Assembly: GCF_021462225.1 (NCBI RefSeq)
Contig: NC_061804.1
Location: 124,001-188,000 of the forward strand
Length of the DNA stretch: 64,000 nucleotides
Origin: Girardinichthys multiradiatus
Taxonomy: Eukaryota; Chordata; Actinopteri; Cyprinodontiformes; Goodeidae
Direction of reading: 5' to 3'
Under the pieces are notes generated by a model. The model made no database searches. It saw only the letters and a program-made list of their open reading frames with translations, and had not been told where the DNA came from. Shown here one piece after another: positions 1-11,992 of this stretch. The translations under genes were made by a program, and so were the position numbers. Positions within the stretch are counted from its first letter, which is position 1, and each line of letters starts with the position of its first letter.

Positions 1-2195
1 GCTGGCTTTGTCCAGATGACAGTGGGTTTGTTGAAGCAGGTGTATGATGGCATCTTCAACTCCAACTCCACAGTGATAAGCAAACTGAAGGAGGTCCTGA
101 TGGTTTATTGTTTGCTTACTCAGGTGGGCCAACAGGAGTCTCTCTAGGACCTTCATGATGTGGGATGTCAGGGCAACAGGTCTATAGTCATTGAGGACTG
201 ATGGGTGAGTTTTCTTTGGTACCAGAACAAGACTGGAGGTCTTTCACAACACTGGAACCTTCTTCTGGTCCAGGCTAAGGTTGAAGAGGTGCTGCAGAAT
301 CCCACAGAGCTGCTCTGCACAGCCCTTCAGGACTCTAGGGCTGACATGATCTGGACCTGCAGCCTTATTAAGATTCAGTCTCTCCAGTTGTCTCTTCACC
401 TGACTTCTCGAGACACACAGGTGGAAGGGGGAAGCAAAGGAAGCATCAGCATCTTCTGATTTGGTTGAAGGCAAATATGTAGAAGCAGAAGGGTCTAGGG
501 CTGAGGTGGAAGATAAAAAATGTGAGGTGTTACTGGACAGCTGTGGGTCCTGTGGGTCAAAGGAAGATGGAATGTCTGTTTGGCTGTGAGCAGGAGAGGA
601 GGATGCTGATCATGTTTCTGAACTGAACCTATTGAAGAATGTGTTCAGTTCATTGGTTCTGTCCGGACCTTCATCAGTCTGATCATCCTTCTGCTTGAAG
701 CCTGTGATCTTCTTCATCCCTGTCCACACATCTCTGATATTGTTTTGCTGGAGCTTGCTCTCCAGCTTCTTCTTGTACACCTCCTTGCTGTCTCTTATCT
801 TGACTTTAAGTTGCTTCTGTAAACTCCTCCATAATTCTCTGTCTCCCTCTCTGAAGGCTCTTTTTTTCTTGTTAAGCAGGTCCTTCAGGTCACTGGTGAT
901 CCAAGGTTTGTAATTGGGGAAGCATCTCACGGTTCTGGTGGGGATGATGTTATCCACACAGAAGTTTATATAGTCGGTTACTCAGTCATGGCATTGATGT
1001 CCTCTCCATGTGGCTGGCACAGTGCGTCCCAGTCTGTAGCCTCAAAGCAACCTTGCAGAGCTTCTTCAGCTTCCTGTGACCATTTTCTCACAGTCCTCTT
1101 TATTACAGGTTGCCTCTGAACAAGGGGCTTATATTTCGAGCAGAGAAAAACAAGATTGTGATCTGATTTCCCTAGAGGAGGTCTTGCTGTAGAGATGTAT
1201 GAGTCCTTGACATTTGCATAAAACAAATCCGATGTTTTGTTTTCTCTGGTAGAGCAGCTGACAAACTGTTGAAATGTTGGAAGTGTAGCAGAGAGTGAGG
1301 CATGGTTAAACTCACCAGATATTGCCACAAACACAATGGGGTGTTGTGTTTGTAGCTTAGCAACAACTGAACTGATGACATCACATGAAGTGTCAGCAAC
1401 ACCTAAAGGTGGAACGTAAAGTGTTGCTAAAATAACACTGGTGAACTCTCTGGGTAAATAATATGGATGAAAACTTACTGCCAACAGTTCAATATCTGGA
1501 CTGCAGAGATGACACTTCACAGTTACATGTCCTGGATTACACCATCTGTTGTTCACAGTTACTGCCTGTCCACCTCCTTTACATTTGCCGCTCCTCTTTA
1601 AATCTCTGTCTGCTCGTATGGTTAAAAAGCCTGGCAGAGATGCTGGAGTCGGGGATATGATCCTGCAGCCATGTCTCAGTAAAACACATAATACTGCATG
1701 CCCGGTACTCTGGCTGGGTCCCAACGATCTCACATTGCCCATCAAAATCGACGGAAGAGATGGTTTGAACTTCCTCCTTCTCTCTCTTCTCTTAGCTCCT
1801 GCTCTGCATCCACGGCGTCTCCTTTTCAACTCATCAGGGATTTGGGGTTGTAGCTGAAGTATTATTTGAGCTTTTGAGATATTAATCAGCTGCTCCCGGT
1901 TGTAAGACACAACCCCGTTGCCATGGCAATGCATCATAACAAATGTCCAAAAATAGAAAGTATTAAGAAAAATCCTCCAAGCTGCACAGCATCTGACACC
2001 GGAGAGGATTGTCGTCCAAAAACAAATCAACTGTATCCACCACAAGAGGAATAGTTCCCAAAAAAGAATAAATCAGAATCAAAAGTAACAGAGCTACTCC
2101 AACCTGCTGCCACCTTGAGCGGCGCAATTCTAGAAAACCGCTAACAGCTAATTCCATTGCCAGGCAGGTCTGATCCAACAAATGATATTTCTCTA
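1..2195 (-). mobile_element. LINE copy A (CR1/L2/Rex-like non-LTR retrotransposon), truncated by window edge
   Basis: Reading on the minus strand from about 2,195 down to 1, this is a non-LTR retrotransposon. The block at 978-2045 encodes an APE-type endonuclease: a GNVRSL start motif, a GEFNHASL block (usually GDFNH in the family) and the C-terminal SDHNLVFL motif. At 610-957 follows the EN-RT linker (PWITSDLKDLLNKKK). At 244-474 comes the start of the reverse transcriptase (GPDHVSPRVLKGCAEQLCGI). The reading frame changes between these blocks, so the copy is dead. The same family recurs at about 14,960-20,235 in the same orientation. The D-to-E change in the GDFNH motif is present in both copies. 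The clade assignment is from memory of fish LINEs and is less certain than the LINE call. Confidence 0.85.
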
Positions 2196-2557
2196 AATAT
2201 GTTTTACTAAAACAAGGATGGCTTATTAAACAGCATTAAGAATCAATTATCCAAAAAGGTTGATTTCTAGTTCAGCAAATTATTCTTTAAAATACTTTTT
2301 ATTAAAATAAGGTTTTATTTCACTTCTGATTTTACATTGTGACTGTTTGTTTGAAGACATACCAACTGTTGTCCTTTATTAGTTTTAAAACTAATTTGAC
2401 CTAATTTCCAAATTCCTCAAGGTAAACCTTGGTTTTTAAACATAATTCCACATTGAACTATCATTGCATCAATGTTATTGGTTCCCTTGTTCCTTAACTT
2501 GTATATAGTTCATTAGTTTTCTCAATTCCTTCATTTTACTTGGTATTTCAGTTGAAT
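2196..2557. other. AT-rich spacer, nothing recognised
   Basis: AT-rich sequence between LINE copy A and the SINE. I see no coding signal, RNA gene or clear repeat boundary. Confidence 0.5.
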
Positions 2558-2570
2558 TGTTACTAGCCTA

Positions 2571-2914
2571 AGGGCTGCATGGTGGTGCAGTTGGTAGCAC
2601 TGTTGCCTTATAGCAAGAAGGTCCTGGGTTCGATTCCCAGCCACATCCAGTCTGCATGGAGTTTGCATGTTCTCCCTGTGCATGTGTGGGTTCTCACCGG
2701 GTACTCCGGCTTTTTCCCACAGTCCAAAGACATGCCTGTTAGGTTAATTGGTCTCTAAATTTCCCTCAGGTGTATGAATGAGTGTGTGCATGGTTGTTTG
2801 TGTGTTGACCTGCGATGGACTGGCGACCCGCCTCTCACCCATAGACTGCTGGAGATAGGCACCAGCTCCCCCATGACCCACTATGGAATAAGCAGTAGAA
2901 AATGACTGACTGAC
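2571..2914 (+). mobile_element. tRNA-derived SINE with 13-bp target-site duplications
   Basis: The 5' part carries an RNA polymerase III promoter: an A box near 2582-2593 (TGGTGCAGTTGG) and a B box at 2627-2637 (GGTTCGATTCC). A conserved fish SINE-type body and a short (TGAC)n tail follow. It is flanked by perfect 13-bp direct repeats (TGTTACTAGCCTA) at 2558-2570 and 2915-2927, the mark of LINE-machinery retroposition. It is not a functional tRNA gene: the tRNA part runs into the SINE body and no anticodon arm fold is evident. Confidence 0.85.
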
Positions 2915-2927
2915 TGTTACTAGCCTA

Positions 2928-3720
2928 GTAAAGAGCTTGTTAACTGAAATATGTTTAACTTGGGGTGGAATTATTTTAGTTAAAAATGTAAGGACAAGTA
3001 TGAATTTATTCCATATATGTGCAGCATTTGCTGTTCAGTCATGCCAGTGCTTGAATCACTCTTAAATTTATTGTCCTAATACCACCGCCATATTGGGTTA
3101 GTATTCCCAGGAAATACTTAACAGATAGAAAGGTTATTTAACAGATATAAAGGTTATTTTTAGGAATTAAATAATAAAAACATCCTGATTGCAAAACACA
3201 GTAAAGTCCTGAAGTGTATCAATGTGAGCATAGGTTTATTCCCAGCAATCTCTGATTCCATCCAATCCTTCACGCAAAATCTAAAATTCAAGCACTAAAA
3301 GAAAATGGGAACTTGAACTTCCCTTACTGATACTGAATCATTCTTAAATCGTGAGATTCAATGAGATCCATTTAGAACATACTGTTAAACTACTAGACAT
3401 TTTATATGGCATCTGTCACTTCCTTTTTTCCAAAGAAGCCCAATGAAAATCCTACAGTGGAAAAAAAAAATCAAAAAGCAGATTCTCAGCTAACAGCAGC
3501 ACTTCAGTGTGGACAAGTTTGCAGACTCTTCCTTACAATAGGAGGCCTACCGCCCGTGCTGTGATGAATACCCGCCTGGCTTAGGATCTAAACTGGTTCT
3601 TCTGTAGGTTTGAAAACCAGCCCTCACTCTCACACAAAGGGTCGACCTGCATCTCCCACTAAGAACTCTGCAACCCCCTCCTCTCTCCCCCTGCCTGCAC
3701 TAAAGATCAGAGAATAAGAT
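2928..3720. other. Unassigned AT-rich intergenic sequence
   Basis: No credible coding region or identifiable repeat apart from AT-rich sequence. The last part (from about 3480) may already belong to the decayed LINE that becomes recognisable at 3721. Confidence 0.4.
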
Positions 3721-5870
3721 GTTAATAGAGTTCAAATGTCTTCCAGCGTCTGAATGGGAAGAAAGCTCCGGGTCGTAATGACGTCTCTCCTCTATACCTG
3801 AAAACCTGCGCTGACCAACTAACTCCCATCTTCACTCATATCTTTAACAAGTCTCTGGAACTGTGTGAGGTTCCCTTCTGCTTTAAACCACCACTGTTCC
3901 AGTCTCCAAGAAACACACCATCACAGGATTCAATGACTACAGCCCTGTTGCTCTGACGTCTGTGATCATGAATTTCTTTGAGCGACACCAAAGGACACCA
4001 CAGGCCCCCTGCTGGACCCCCTGCAGTGTGCTTACAAACTCGCAATCAACTTGGGTTTGCACTTGTGTAAGGTTCACATTGTCCACTAGACGGTGCTCTG
4101 ATCATGTGGTGACAATGATCCTGCGAAAGTTGGAACAGGGGTTTCATGAGGTCATGAGATCCAAGATTGCAAAATAAACTGCATTGCTAAAACAGACGTT
4201 GTTATTGTTATGTTAATACAGTCTGAACCAAACATGAAGAAAGAAATATTACATGTTGTCAGAAAAGGGATACAGTCCTAAACCACAGTTAAAAGACTGG
4301 ATGCCTACAGTGTTCCTAGTCCACAAACCTACCCAAAGGATGGCCAAAGGATGACGACACTTCAAACAGCATGCTGAGCTGATGTTTATCACCCCCCTGC
4401 GAGAAAAAGGGGAGGAGTACAAGTGTAGCTACCTCCTTTTGTGGATCGGGGAGAAGGGACGTGACGTTTACAACACCTGGACACTCACAGCAGACCACTC
4501 CAAGAAGCTACAGCCTTGTCTAACTCATGTTAGACGTAGCAAGTCCCGCGTGCTGGCAAAGCAGCAGTTAAAAGCTACGGGCCAACCCAGAGACCATGAC
4601 ACTGTTCATCCCATTAGCAAAAAACCACACAGGCCAGATAAACAACAGAGAGGTTCTAAACCCCAAAAGCATACTAATACAGCATGCAAGACATGCAGCT
4701 ATTGTGCAGGGCAACACAGTGCTAAAGAGGACCAGCAAAAGGGAAGCAATGCATGAAATGTATAAAGATGAACCACTTTGCTAAGATATGCGAGTCGAAG
4801 TGTTTTTCACAGGCAAATTTCCACCGCCAGACAATACACAGTATCAGAGAGCGGCCATTGCTAAGACAGACGTTGTCATTATTATTTTAATACAGTCTGA
4901 ACCAAACATAAAGAAAGAATTACACACTTCATCCTGCAAAACCTCGACCACCCGGGGACGTACACCAGAATCCTTTGTGTAGACTTCAGCTCGGCCTTTA
5001 ACAACATTTAACCCAAACTTTCTCCACCAGACGTTCAACCAGCTCACAGTGTCGGCCACCACCTGTCAGTGGATCACCGACTTCCTGACTGACGGGCCGC
5101 GGCGGGGAGTTTTCTCCTGCTCAAGAACCATCAGCACCAGCGCCCCCCAGGGGTGTGTTTTCTCCCCACGTTACACAAATGACTGCACCTCAACTGACCC
5201 ATCTGTGAAATTCCTGAAGTTTGCAGATGACACCACTGTTATTGGACTGATACAGGACAGTGATGAGTCTGCATACAGACAGGAGGTGGATCAACTGGTA
5301 TACTGGTATTGGTCAGAACTACCTGGAACTAAACCTGCTAAAGACAGCAGTGGAGATGACGGTCAACTTCCAGAGAACATCCCTTAAAGCACCTCCCCCC
5401 ACCATCCTCAATAACACCGTGTTGGCTGTGGATCACTTCCGGTTCCTTGGTACCAGCATTTCTCGAGACCTGAGATGGTCCTCACCCATAGACAATGAAG
5501 AAGGCCCAGCAGAGACTGTACCTCCCGAGGCAATTCAAGAAGTCCAACCTTCCCCAGGAGCTGCTGGTCATCTTCTCCACTGCCATCATCCAGTCGGTCC
5601 TGTCTTTGTCCATCTCAGTGTGGTTTGGATCATCCACCAAACAGGACCGGGGCAGAGTGCAACCAACAATCAGGTCTGCAGAGAGAATCATCAGGGCTGA
5701 TCTTCCCTCTATCCAGGACTTGTACAGGTCTAGGGTCAGAAAAAGGTTAGCTAAAATCTCTGCAGACCCCACACACCCTGTACACAAACTGTTTAAGCTT
5801 TTACCTTCAGGTGGCGCTACAGAGCACTGTTTCTTTCTCCAAGCTGTTTCTCTGATGAACACTTGACAGT
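3721..5870 (+). mobile_element. Decayed Rex1-like LINE reverse transcriptase, interrupted by a gag fragment
   Basis: Plus-strand reading gives RT signatures in shifting frames: GRKAPGRNDVSPLYLK (3750-3800), a VDFSSAFNNI block (about 4978-5010), the FADDTTVIG active-site motif (about 5221-5250) and the C-terminal block with STAIIQSVLS, RSAERIIRADLPSIQDLY and ADPTHPVHKLF (5495-5866). Stops and frameshifts are numerous, so it is a fossil. Between about 4180 and 4930 it is interrupted by a retrotransposon gag piece. A related fragment on the opposite strand lies at 35,395-35,800. Confidence 0.8.
4183..4924 (+). mobile_element. Ty3/gypsy-type gag fragment bounded by short direct repeats
   Basis: An open stretch at 4382-4756 resembles retrotransposon Gag. 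It has a leucine-rich block near EEYKCSYLLLW, then VYNTW, then a basic region. After a frame change near 4735 comes a CX2CX4HX4C zinc knuckle (CMKCIKMNHFAKIC), preceded by another cysteine cluster (CSYCAGQH). Two ~70-bp imperfect direct repeats containing ACAGTCTGAACCAAACAT lie at about 4183-4254 and 4857-4924, on either side of it. No RT, integrase or full LTR is present. The Ty3/gypsy assignment is inference from the knuckle and the block order. Confidence 0.55.
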
Positions 5871-5949
5871 CAGAGAACCGCTTAGCTGGGAAATAGGCAT
5901 GATGGGAGGCAAAACGACTGTCTGTTTCTTTTTTTGCTCCTTAACATTA

Positions 5950-6335
5950 GCTGAAGGCATAACATCTAGTGCGTGTGTTCAAGTCCACACTGGACCAAGG
6001 AGAACATCTCATTGCTGAAACGTTTCATAGAGTGCAACTTCAGACCCACTCTCCGGCATATCAGCTAAAGCCTTGAGTATGCACGTGTGCTGGTTTTGCA
6101 CAGCATGGATGGCAATAGTGTAGACTGTCCACCTTGTTGGACACAGAGGTCTTTTAATGTGACATGGACTATCACTGACCGCAGACCTTACAATTCCTTT
6201 AAACATTTCCTTCAGTTTGCCTGACTGCCCAAAAGTGTAAGTGTTCTGCTGTTTCCAACTACTCTGAGCTACTGAACAAAGGGTTTTCTTCTGAACCATA
6301 GCTGAAGTTAATAAATCAGTGCTACCTCTTACCAA
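5950..6335 (-). pseudogene. hAT-like / ZMYM1-like transposase fragment
   Basis: The minus-strand open stretch at 6335-6009 contains PLCPTRWTVYTIAIHAVQ, which resembles the conserved 'CPTRW' block of the DUF4371/ZMYM1-like hAT transposases of fish. The rest of the transposase was not found nearby. Identification rests on one motif. Confidence 0.45.
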
Positions 6336-6339
6336 CCAC

Positions 6340-6620
6340 TTAGGTTAGGAAGAAACCCCTACATGGCCAACATCTGCGCAGTAAACTAAGGGGATAGGCT
6401 GACAAAACTATCACGAATATCTAATTAAAATAGGCTAAAATGTTCCTCTCCTTTCAATGTCACTTAAAGGCTTGAAAAATAAATTGATCTTCTCCTCTGC
6501 CTTTTCCTTTTTGGTCTGGCAAAACCACAGTGGGAAATCGTGGGAAATAATTGTTCTTACTTACACTATAACCTCCAGAAAAACAAAACTTAAGCTTTAA
6601 AAGAGCCCTTTAAGGTAAAT
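6340..6620. other. Unassigned spacer
   Basis: No coding signal or repeat recognised. Confidence 0.4.
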
Positions 6621-6679
6621 ATGTGTTGGTATGAACGAACAACCCAGTTGGTTCTCCTCACCAATAAACAAACAGCAGG

Positions 6680-6860
6680 AATGACAGTAGCCAATCAGGA
6701 GCCGATTTTAAGATGCAGTGGAGGCACTGCAGTTCTTGTTTTAAACAGCAGATGGTGCTGCAGAAACAAATCTGCCTGTATCCAGCAAGTAGCAGGAGAA
6801 GAGCAAACTTATACAGTTTTTCTGTTTTAACTGGTCTATCAAACATTGTGCAACATTTCA
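6680..6860. repeat. Dispersed repeat, second copy near 23,430
   Basis: The stretch with GGCACTGCAGTTCTTGTTTT followed by AAACAGCAG reappears with changes near 23,425-23,460 (GGCACTGCTGTTCTTATTTT). Both are followed by related sequence ending in a CAAACATTGTGCAA-like / CAAACATTTTGCAA block. This is a family of moderate-copy dispersed repeat of unknown class. Confidence 0.5.
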
Positions 6861-7129
6861 TCACTATGTGTTTATATTCTACTGTGCATTTGCTTGTAAA
6901 ATAGAGTATGTTTTTTCAGTTTGCCTTGAAATAACAGGACATGCCTCCCAAAAACAGTGTGCGTGCACCTTTCAGTCACCAGATGCCGTACGTGTGGACA
7001 GAGACAGCAATTATAAACCAGGAATCACTCAAAATGTGTGTTTCAGGGAACAACATCAGGGGGAGGCGTAGAGTACTCAGCAAAGACACAGCAGGTCCAG
7101 AGAAATCAAGTGACTGCTGTCAGGTTTAA

Positions 7130-7600
7130 CCAACCTAACAATATTTATAACATCACAAAAAGAAGAGAGAGAGAGACAAAGTATTAGTTATTTTACTCGC
7201 ACGAGGAGAATGGTCAGAGATGTGTTCAGTTACAAGTCTCCCAATCGCTCTGAAACCCATCCAACCGCTTCCTCTTTTTATTGTCTTTTGGGGGTCCCTA
7301 GTTTACAAAAACATTAATCTCTAAAGGATGGGAAAACAACAGCTGCATCGTAAACAAGTCATAAACAGCTTTATCCATTAACAACACATTTCCACAGTCC
7401 CCTTTCAGCTTCCAGGGTCAGTTGCGCCTTTTGTTCAGTGTAATCAGCCTGCATCTTTATGACCTCCTCAACTGGACTGCTTCCTTCTGTGCTAGCTCAG
7501 CTCCATTTATGATCTTTGCCTGCAGACAACTCATCACATTCTTTACTCACACACATCTTGAATGATTATAAGATTAAATGGTTAAAATAAAGAATAGGAA
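7130..7600. other. Unassigned sequence
   Basis: Contains a short GA-rich run near 7163-7180. An LTR origin is possible but I could not find paired LTR ends. No coding signal. Confidence 0.35.
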
Positions 7601-7619
7601 GAAAATAAGACAAACTTTA

Positions 7620-8100
7620 TTCAATTATTCCAACAACTGCAGTGATGTGTTTCTTTAAAACTGTGGAAAAATGTGGGGGTTAAAAGACCCAATCAGGAAT
7701 GCTGACCATATTGTTTCAGAGAGAAGAGGTTTTCTCCTTCATCCCTTCCAAACAGCCATACAGGTTCATTGCCATGATCCTTAACCTGGTAACTGAGGCC
7801 TGTAGAACCTTAGATGGAGCTCTTGAGTTTTTTGTCATTTCTCGGACCTTGTGCTAAACCTGTTTGGGCGTCCACTCTTGGAAAGATTGGTAGCTCTATG
7901 AGATGTTTTCCTCTTGGGATTAATTGTTCTCTCTGGAGAATGATGGACTTCAGATAGTTTGGAGATGACCTTATGACCCTTCCTGGGTTGATGGGGAGCA
8001 ACTCTTGCTGTTCTAAGATCACTGTTGATGTCTCTTTCCTTCTTGGCATCATGTCACACCTGCATGCTGCAGAGCAGGAGCTCACACTGATGATGATCAA
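7620..8100 (-). mobile_element. Decayed Tc1/mariner element (N-terminal transposase region)
   Basis: On the minus strand the segment starts with ATGATG-rich sequence and encodes MPRRKETS... in the open stretch at 8100-7810. It matches the start of a common fish Tc1-like transposase: the MPRRK start, then helix-turn-helix sequence, then a serine-rich linker. At 7690-7760 it continues into the next transposase segment in other frames. Many changes show it is an old fossil. Confidence 0.6.
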
Positions 8101-8109
8101 TTAATCAAT

Positions 8110-8990
8110 GATCTGATCAGCACCTCCTGACTGATACTGAACCTCTTCAATCCAGAGGAAGCAGCAAGGACATGCTAATATTTCCTATGACTGTATTCAC
8201 ATTATTAGAACGTTTATCTTTTCATGTGATAGGACATTCTTGTGCTTCCAAGTGTTTCTGATTGACTGAGCAACATATTTACTTTGTAAATCATCAGCAT
8301 GGACCATAAACTGACCATAAAGTGACTGTCACTGTGTCCCACATCAGCACAAACAAGCTTTGCTACCAGTCCCATGAAGGTGCATGTGTTTCTGAGTATA
8401 TACAGATACACACCATTTGTTCCCAGGTGTGTATACAGGTGTGTCCAGCTGTGACTGTTTGTGGGTTTTATTCATTACAGATTAGACAAATTTGTTCTGG
8501 ACCAGTGTGGTTATGTGACCACACAGTAAAAAGAACAAGTCATAGTTTAAATAAAGTGTAACTGCCTTGAGTCTCTGAGCGCTGAAAGTCTCACCTGAAG
8601 CTCTGAGAATGTGTGAATTCCTCTGACCTGGACCAAGAACCTGCTAATAACAAATATCAGCTTACCTTGGTGTCCTCTTCCATCTGAGCTGCAGCTGTGT
8701 GCCTCTGAAAACTGAAGATACACACACATACAGAGGCTTGTGTTTCTGAGCTTCAGGATAAAGTCCAGTAGATTATCAACAGATTATTAACCATCAGCAG
8801 AGAAACCTTTACCCCAACTCACACCTGATGTCACCTGAGAGGCTGCGTATCAGCCCCTGAGGACAGGACCCTTTTCCTCCACCTGCTCAGATCAGCACAC
8901 CTTCATTATGTTATATGAGGGTGAACATTCCTCCTCACAGAGACCTTAAAGGAATCTGAATCAGTGCTTTTAAATGTTGACAGTTTTTAC
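8110..8990. other. Unassigned sequence
   Basis: I see no gene, RNA or repeat that I can support in this stretch. Short open stretches here look random. Confidence 0.4.
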
Positions 8991-8995
8991 AAACT

Positions 8996-9957
8996 TTAAA
9001 GGGGAACTGTTATGCAAAATTCACTTTTTCATCGTTTTTATACTTCCATTTGGGTCCCTAATTCTTCAACAAATAGTCCAAAAAAACAACAAACATTCAG
9101 CCGTTTTTAGGCTATAAATGAATGTTTTATTTTTTCTAGAAAATGCGGGGGTTTCAAAATCTGCGTAATTGTGACATCAAAATTGACCCTTTGCTAAGCC
9201 CAGCCCCCCAAAGTTACTGTAGCTATGACTGGCAAGCATTGCTAACAGCCCACATATTGTGATGGATTTCATAGTGATTTTGGTGAAAAATATTCCGAAG
9301 GAAATCATTTGAAATTTCTGGAGCAATTTCTCGGAAATATCGGAGATGACTAGACAGAAAGGACTGCAATATGCAAATGAAAAATTTACAACATCATTTT
9401 TGAGCTGAGTAATGTTGACGAAGAGGACAAAAATTCAAGCGAGGGCTCACCGTTCTTATTGCAAGTCTCAGCCATGACTCAGCACCCCCACCTCTTGATA
9501 ATTCATGCACAGAACAAACGTGTAAAGGAACAACAATGTTCTTGCATCGCAGGGTAAGTGAATATATTACTTTATTATAAGCCAACTTACTGGTTTCAGC
9601 CAGAGAGCTAACTATTACAAGCTAGATTTCGGTAACTGTTATGCTGTTACACAAAATTCAGTCCCTACTGTTTGTGGCAAATCTGAACGTGACAGAAATG
9701 TAAGTACTTATTGTTGTGTCTTATAAGTTTCGGTTTCTTTTTCATGAAAAGCTGTTTTGGGGCATGGCCAGATACAGCTTCTTTGCATAAAAATGGCAGA
9801 GCCCTAAAACAGCTCATTCTGAAAGGAGCTCAAAGAAGGGGGAACTGAGGAGCTGAAATCTTATTATCTGAGAATGGTTTTGTGTGAAAAATATAATTAA
9901 CATGTTTTGTAAAGCCCATATACCTATCCCAAATGTTTAAAGCAAGTATAATAGGTA
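8996..9957. repeat. MITE-like dispersed DNA element
   Basis: The left end (AAGGGGAACTGTTATGCAAA) resembles a very common teleost non-autonomous DNA repeat. The right end, around 9930-9957, has a GTATAATAGGT motif, a weak inverted match to it. The inside has no transposase. The boundaries and superfamily are uncertain; piggyBac-like MITEs share this style of end. Confidence 0.4.
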
Positions 9958-10200
9958 ATAATAATAATCTTTATTTTGTCATTGCAATTGTACATTCCAT
10001 CAAAATTTTCCTCTGCATTAGGGTTACACAGATGTTTCACAGATGGGTCCATTGAGGTGCAGTCATTTGTGTACGGGAAGATGAGGAGTGGGAGAGGAGT
10101 GGGAAGAGAACATACCCTGGAGAGCACCGGTGCTGATGGTTCTTAAGAGGGAAAAGATGCTCCTGCACAAGAACTCATCAACAACTACCTGAAACATCAT
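9957..10200 (-). mobile_element. LINE reverse transcriptase fragment
   Basis: The minus-strand reading contains FPYTNDCTSMDPSVKHL, which matches the YTNDCTSTDPSVKFLK block of the Rex1-like LINE at 5170-5215. Only the stretch before the active site remains. Confidence 0.65.
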
Positions 10201-10483
10201 CTTGGTCATCCATTACTGCATTGCTAGAATTTTCTGAACAGATCCAGATCATTACCAAAGCTGATGGGATTTAGGGATTGGTTGTCCATGGGGACTTCGG
10301 AAGCAACTGACAGGTACCATGTTGCCAGTAGAACTATGGCGTCTGAGGTTGCAGAAGCAAAAGCTTGGACATGGAAATAATTCAGAGAGGCTATGGAGAG
10401 CAACATTTGGTTGACCTCAAGAAAAGTCTGGAAAACCGTTCAGTGACTTAGAAAGAGGAAACAGGGACCATCCTGAGCTGTGT

Positions 10484-10640
10484 ATGGTAAATGGCCTGTA
10501 CTTGTATAGTGCTTTATCAAGTCCCCAGAGACCCCAAAGTGCTTTACACTACAATCAGTAATCCACACATTCACACATTGACAGTGGTGAGCTACAATGG
10601 AGCCATGGCTGCCCTGGGGCGCACTGACAGAAGTGTATGC
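10484..10640. repeat. Short dispersed fish repeat
   Basis: Starts GGTAAATGGCCTGTACTTGT and runs through CAAAGTGCTTTACACTAC to a TGGGGCGCACTGACAGAAG block. This arrangement recurs widely in fish genomes. It is short, non-coding, and without visible target duplications here. Confidence 0.55.
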
Positions 10641-10760
10641 CTTAGCAGGGAAACTGTGGACCAAGGCTGAGGACATCATCGGGCAATGGAAGAATCATTT
10701 TGAGGATCTCTTCAATCCGGTCACCATTTGCTCTGCGGAGGATGCAGAGCCTGAATGCAG
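10641..10760 (+). mobile_element. LINE fragment (pre-RT region)
   Basis: The plus-strand reading gives GQWKNHFEDLFNPVT, resembling the 'RWxEHFxxLLN' block that precedes the reverse transcriptase in several fish LINEs. Only this block is left. Confidence 0.45.
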
Positions 10761-11530
10761 AGGGCACCGTTTGACAGCCTACATTTGTGCACAGATAAAC
10801 TCACCGCCGTGCCGCAATTCTTTTTTAAGGAACATCCTCAGACATAAGAGGGCCACAGCCAAGTGTTTCCAATTGAAATGCACCACTGTCATTTTTGAAA
10901 TGATGCACAGCAGTTGAAAGAGACAGAGATCTTCTGACAGTTCATCTGACTCGTAAGCAGTAAGTCTTCTCTGTGGATCGAGGCAGTACTGAAGTATCTT
11001 ACCAGCATCAGTGCTGTGAGTAGGGTTGCCAACTCCTTGATAAATAAATAAGGGACACCTCCTGGTAGGGCCGTCCAACCCCACTGTCTGCACCTCTACC
11101 GGCCTGGTGATTTTTTTCACCCTTTTTCTTTGTGTGAAATGACTTTGGAAACATTGGACTCGAACCCAAGTTTAATTCGATGCATGTTTTTGACTGATAC
11201 AAATATCCATGGAAAAATAATTATTCAGCAATTTATAAAATAATTTATTCTTTTTGCAAAATAATTACTAGACAAAAACAAATATCCTTCTAAAATAAAT
11301 AAACCACTATTGAAAAGACCTCCATCCTGCTTAACTTAAAACAATATAAAAAAGCATAACAGTATAATGCAAAACATTTTCCTAATAGTGCATTAATGCA
11401 AACAAAACGTCTGTAGAAAAGTTGTGAACATAAACACTAGTGCCTCAAAGGCCATGACTGTACAGGTGTAGTGAAAAGAATATTGAACTAGTGAACTAAA
11501 AACTGCAGTGCTGAATTATGTGGAAACAAC

Positions 11531-11728
11531 CTATTTTTTCCATTTATATTTCATTTGAGCTCTTGCTGCTGCAAGGAGTTGTTTGCTTTTCAGGACTACA
11601 GAGTAAAACTCTGAGCAGAACATTTCATTAATTAGACTGACAATTAGCTCACTTCTCATTAATTCAGTAGAACATTTGTTCCTCACATCAGTCCACTTAT
11701 TTTTCATGATGGAGAAAATATTTTCCAC
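11531..11728 (-). pseudogene. hAT transposase C-terminal fragment
   Basis: The 65-codon open stretch starts MENIFSIMKNKWTDVRNKCS and ends with a basic tail. The pattern (ENxFSxMKxKWTDxRN...) fits the C-terminal dimerisation region of some hAT transposases, and it lies inside an element with hAT termini. The catalytic region is absent. Confidence 0.55.
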
Positions 11729-11808
11729 AAACCCACTAGAAGAAGGGATGCTGAGGTCAAAGGGTACAATAGCCTGGATGTTGGGGATGTCAGCTGCTGA
11801 AGAACTTG

Positions 11809-11992
<184 letters not shown>

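Noticed and set aside
978..2045. 355-codon open frame as a host gene
   Set aside because: It is the APE endonuclease of a LINE; a second copy lies near 19,000-19,600, and known EN motifs (GNVRSL, SDHNLVFL) are present.
2582..2640. tRNA gene suggested by A and B boxes
   Set aside because: The sequence continues into a SINE body with target duplications; the tRNA fold is not maintained.
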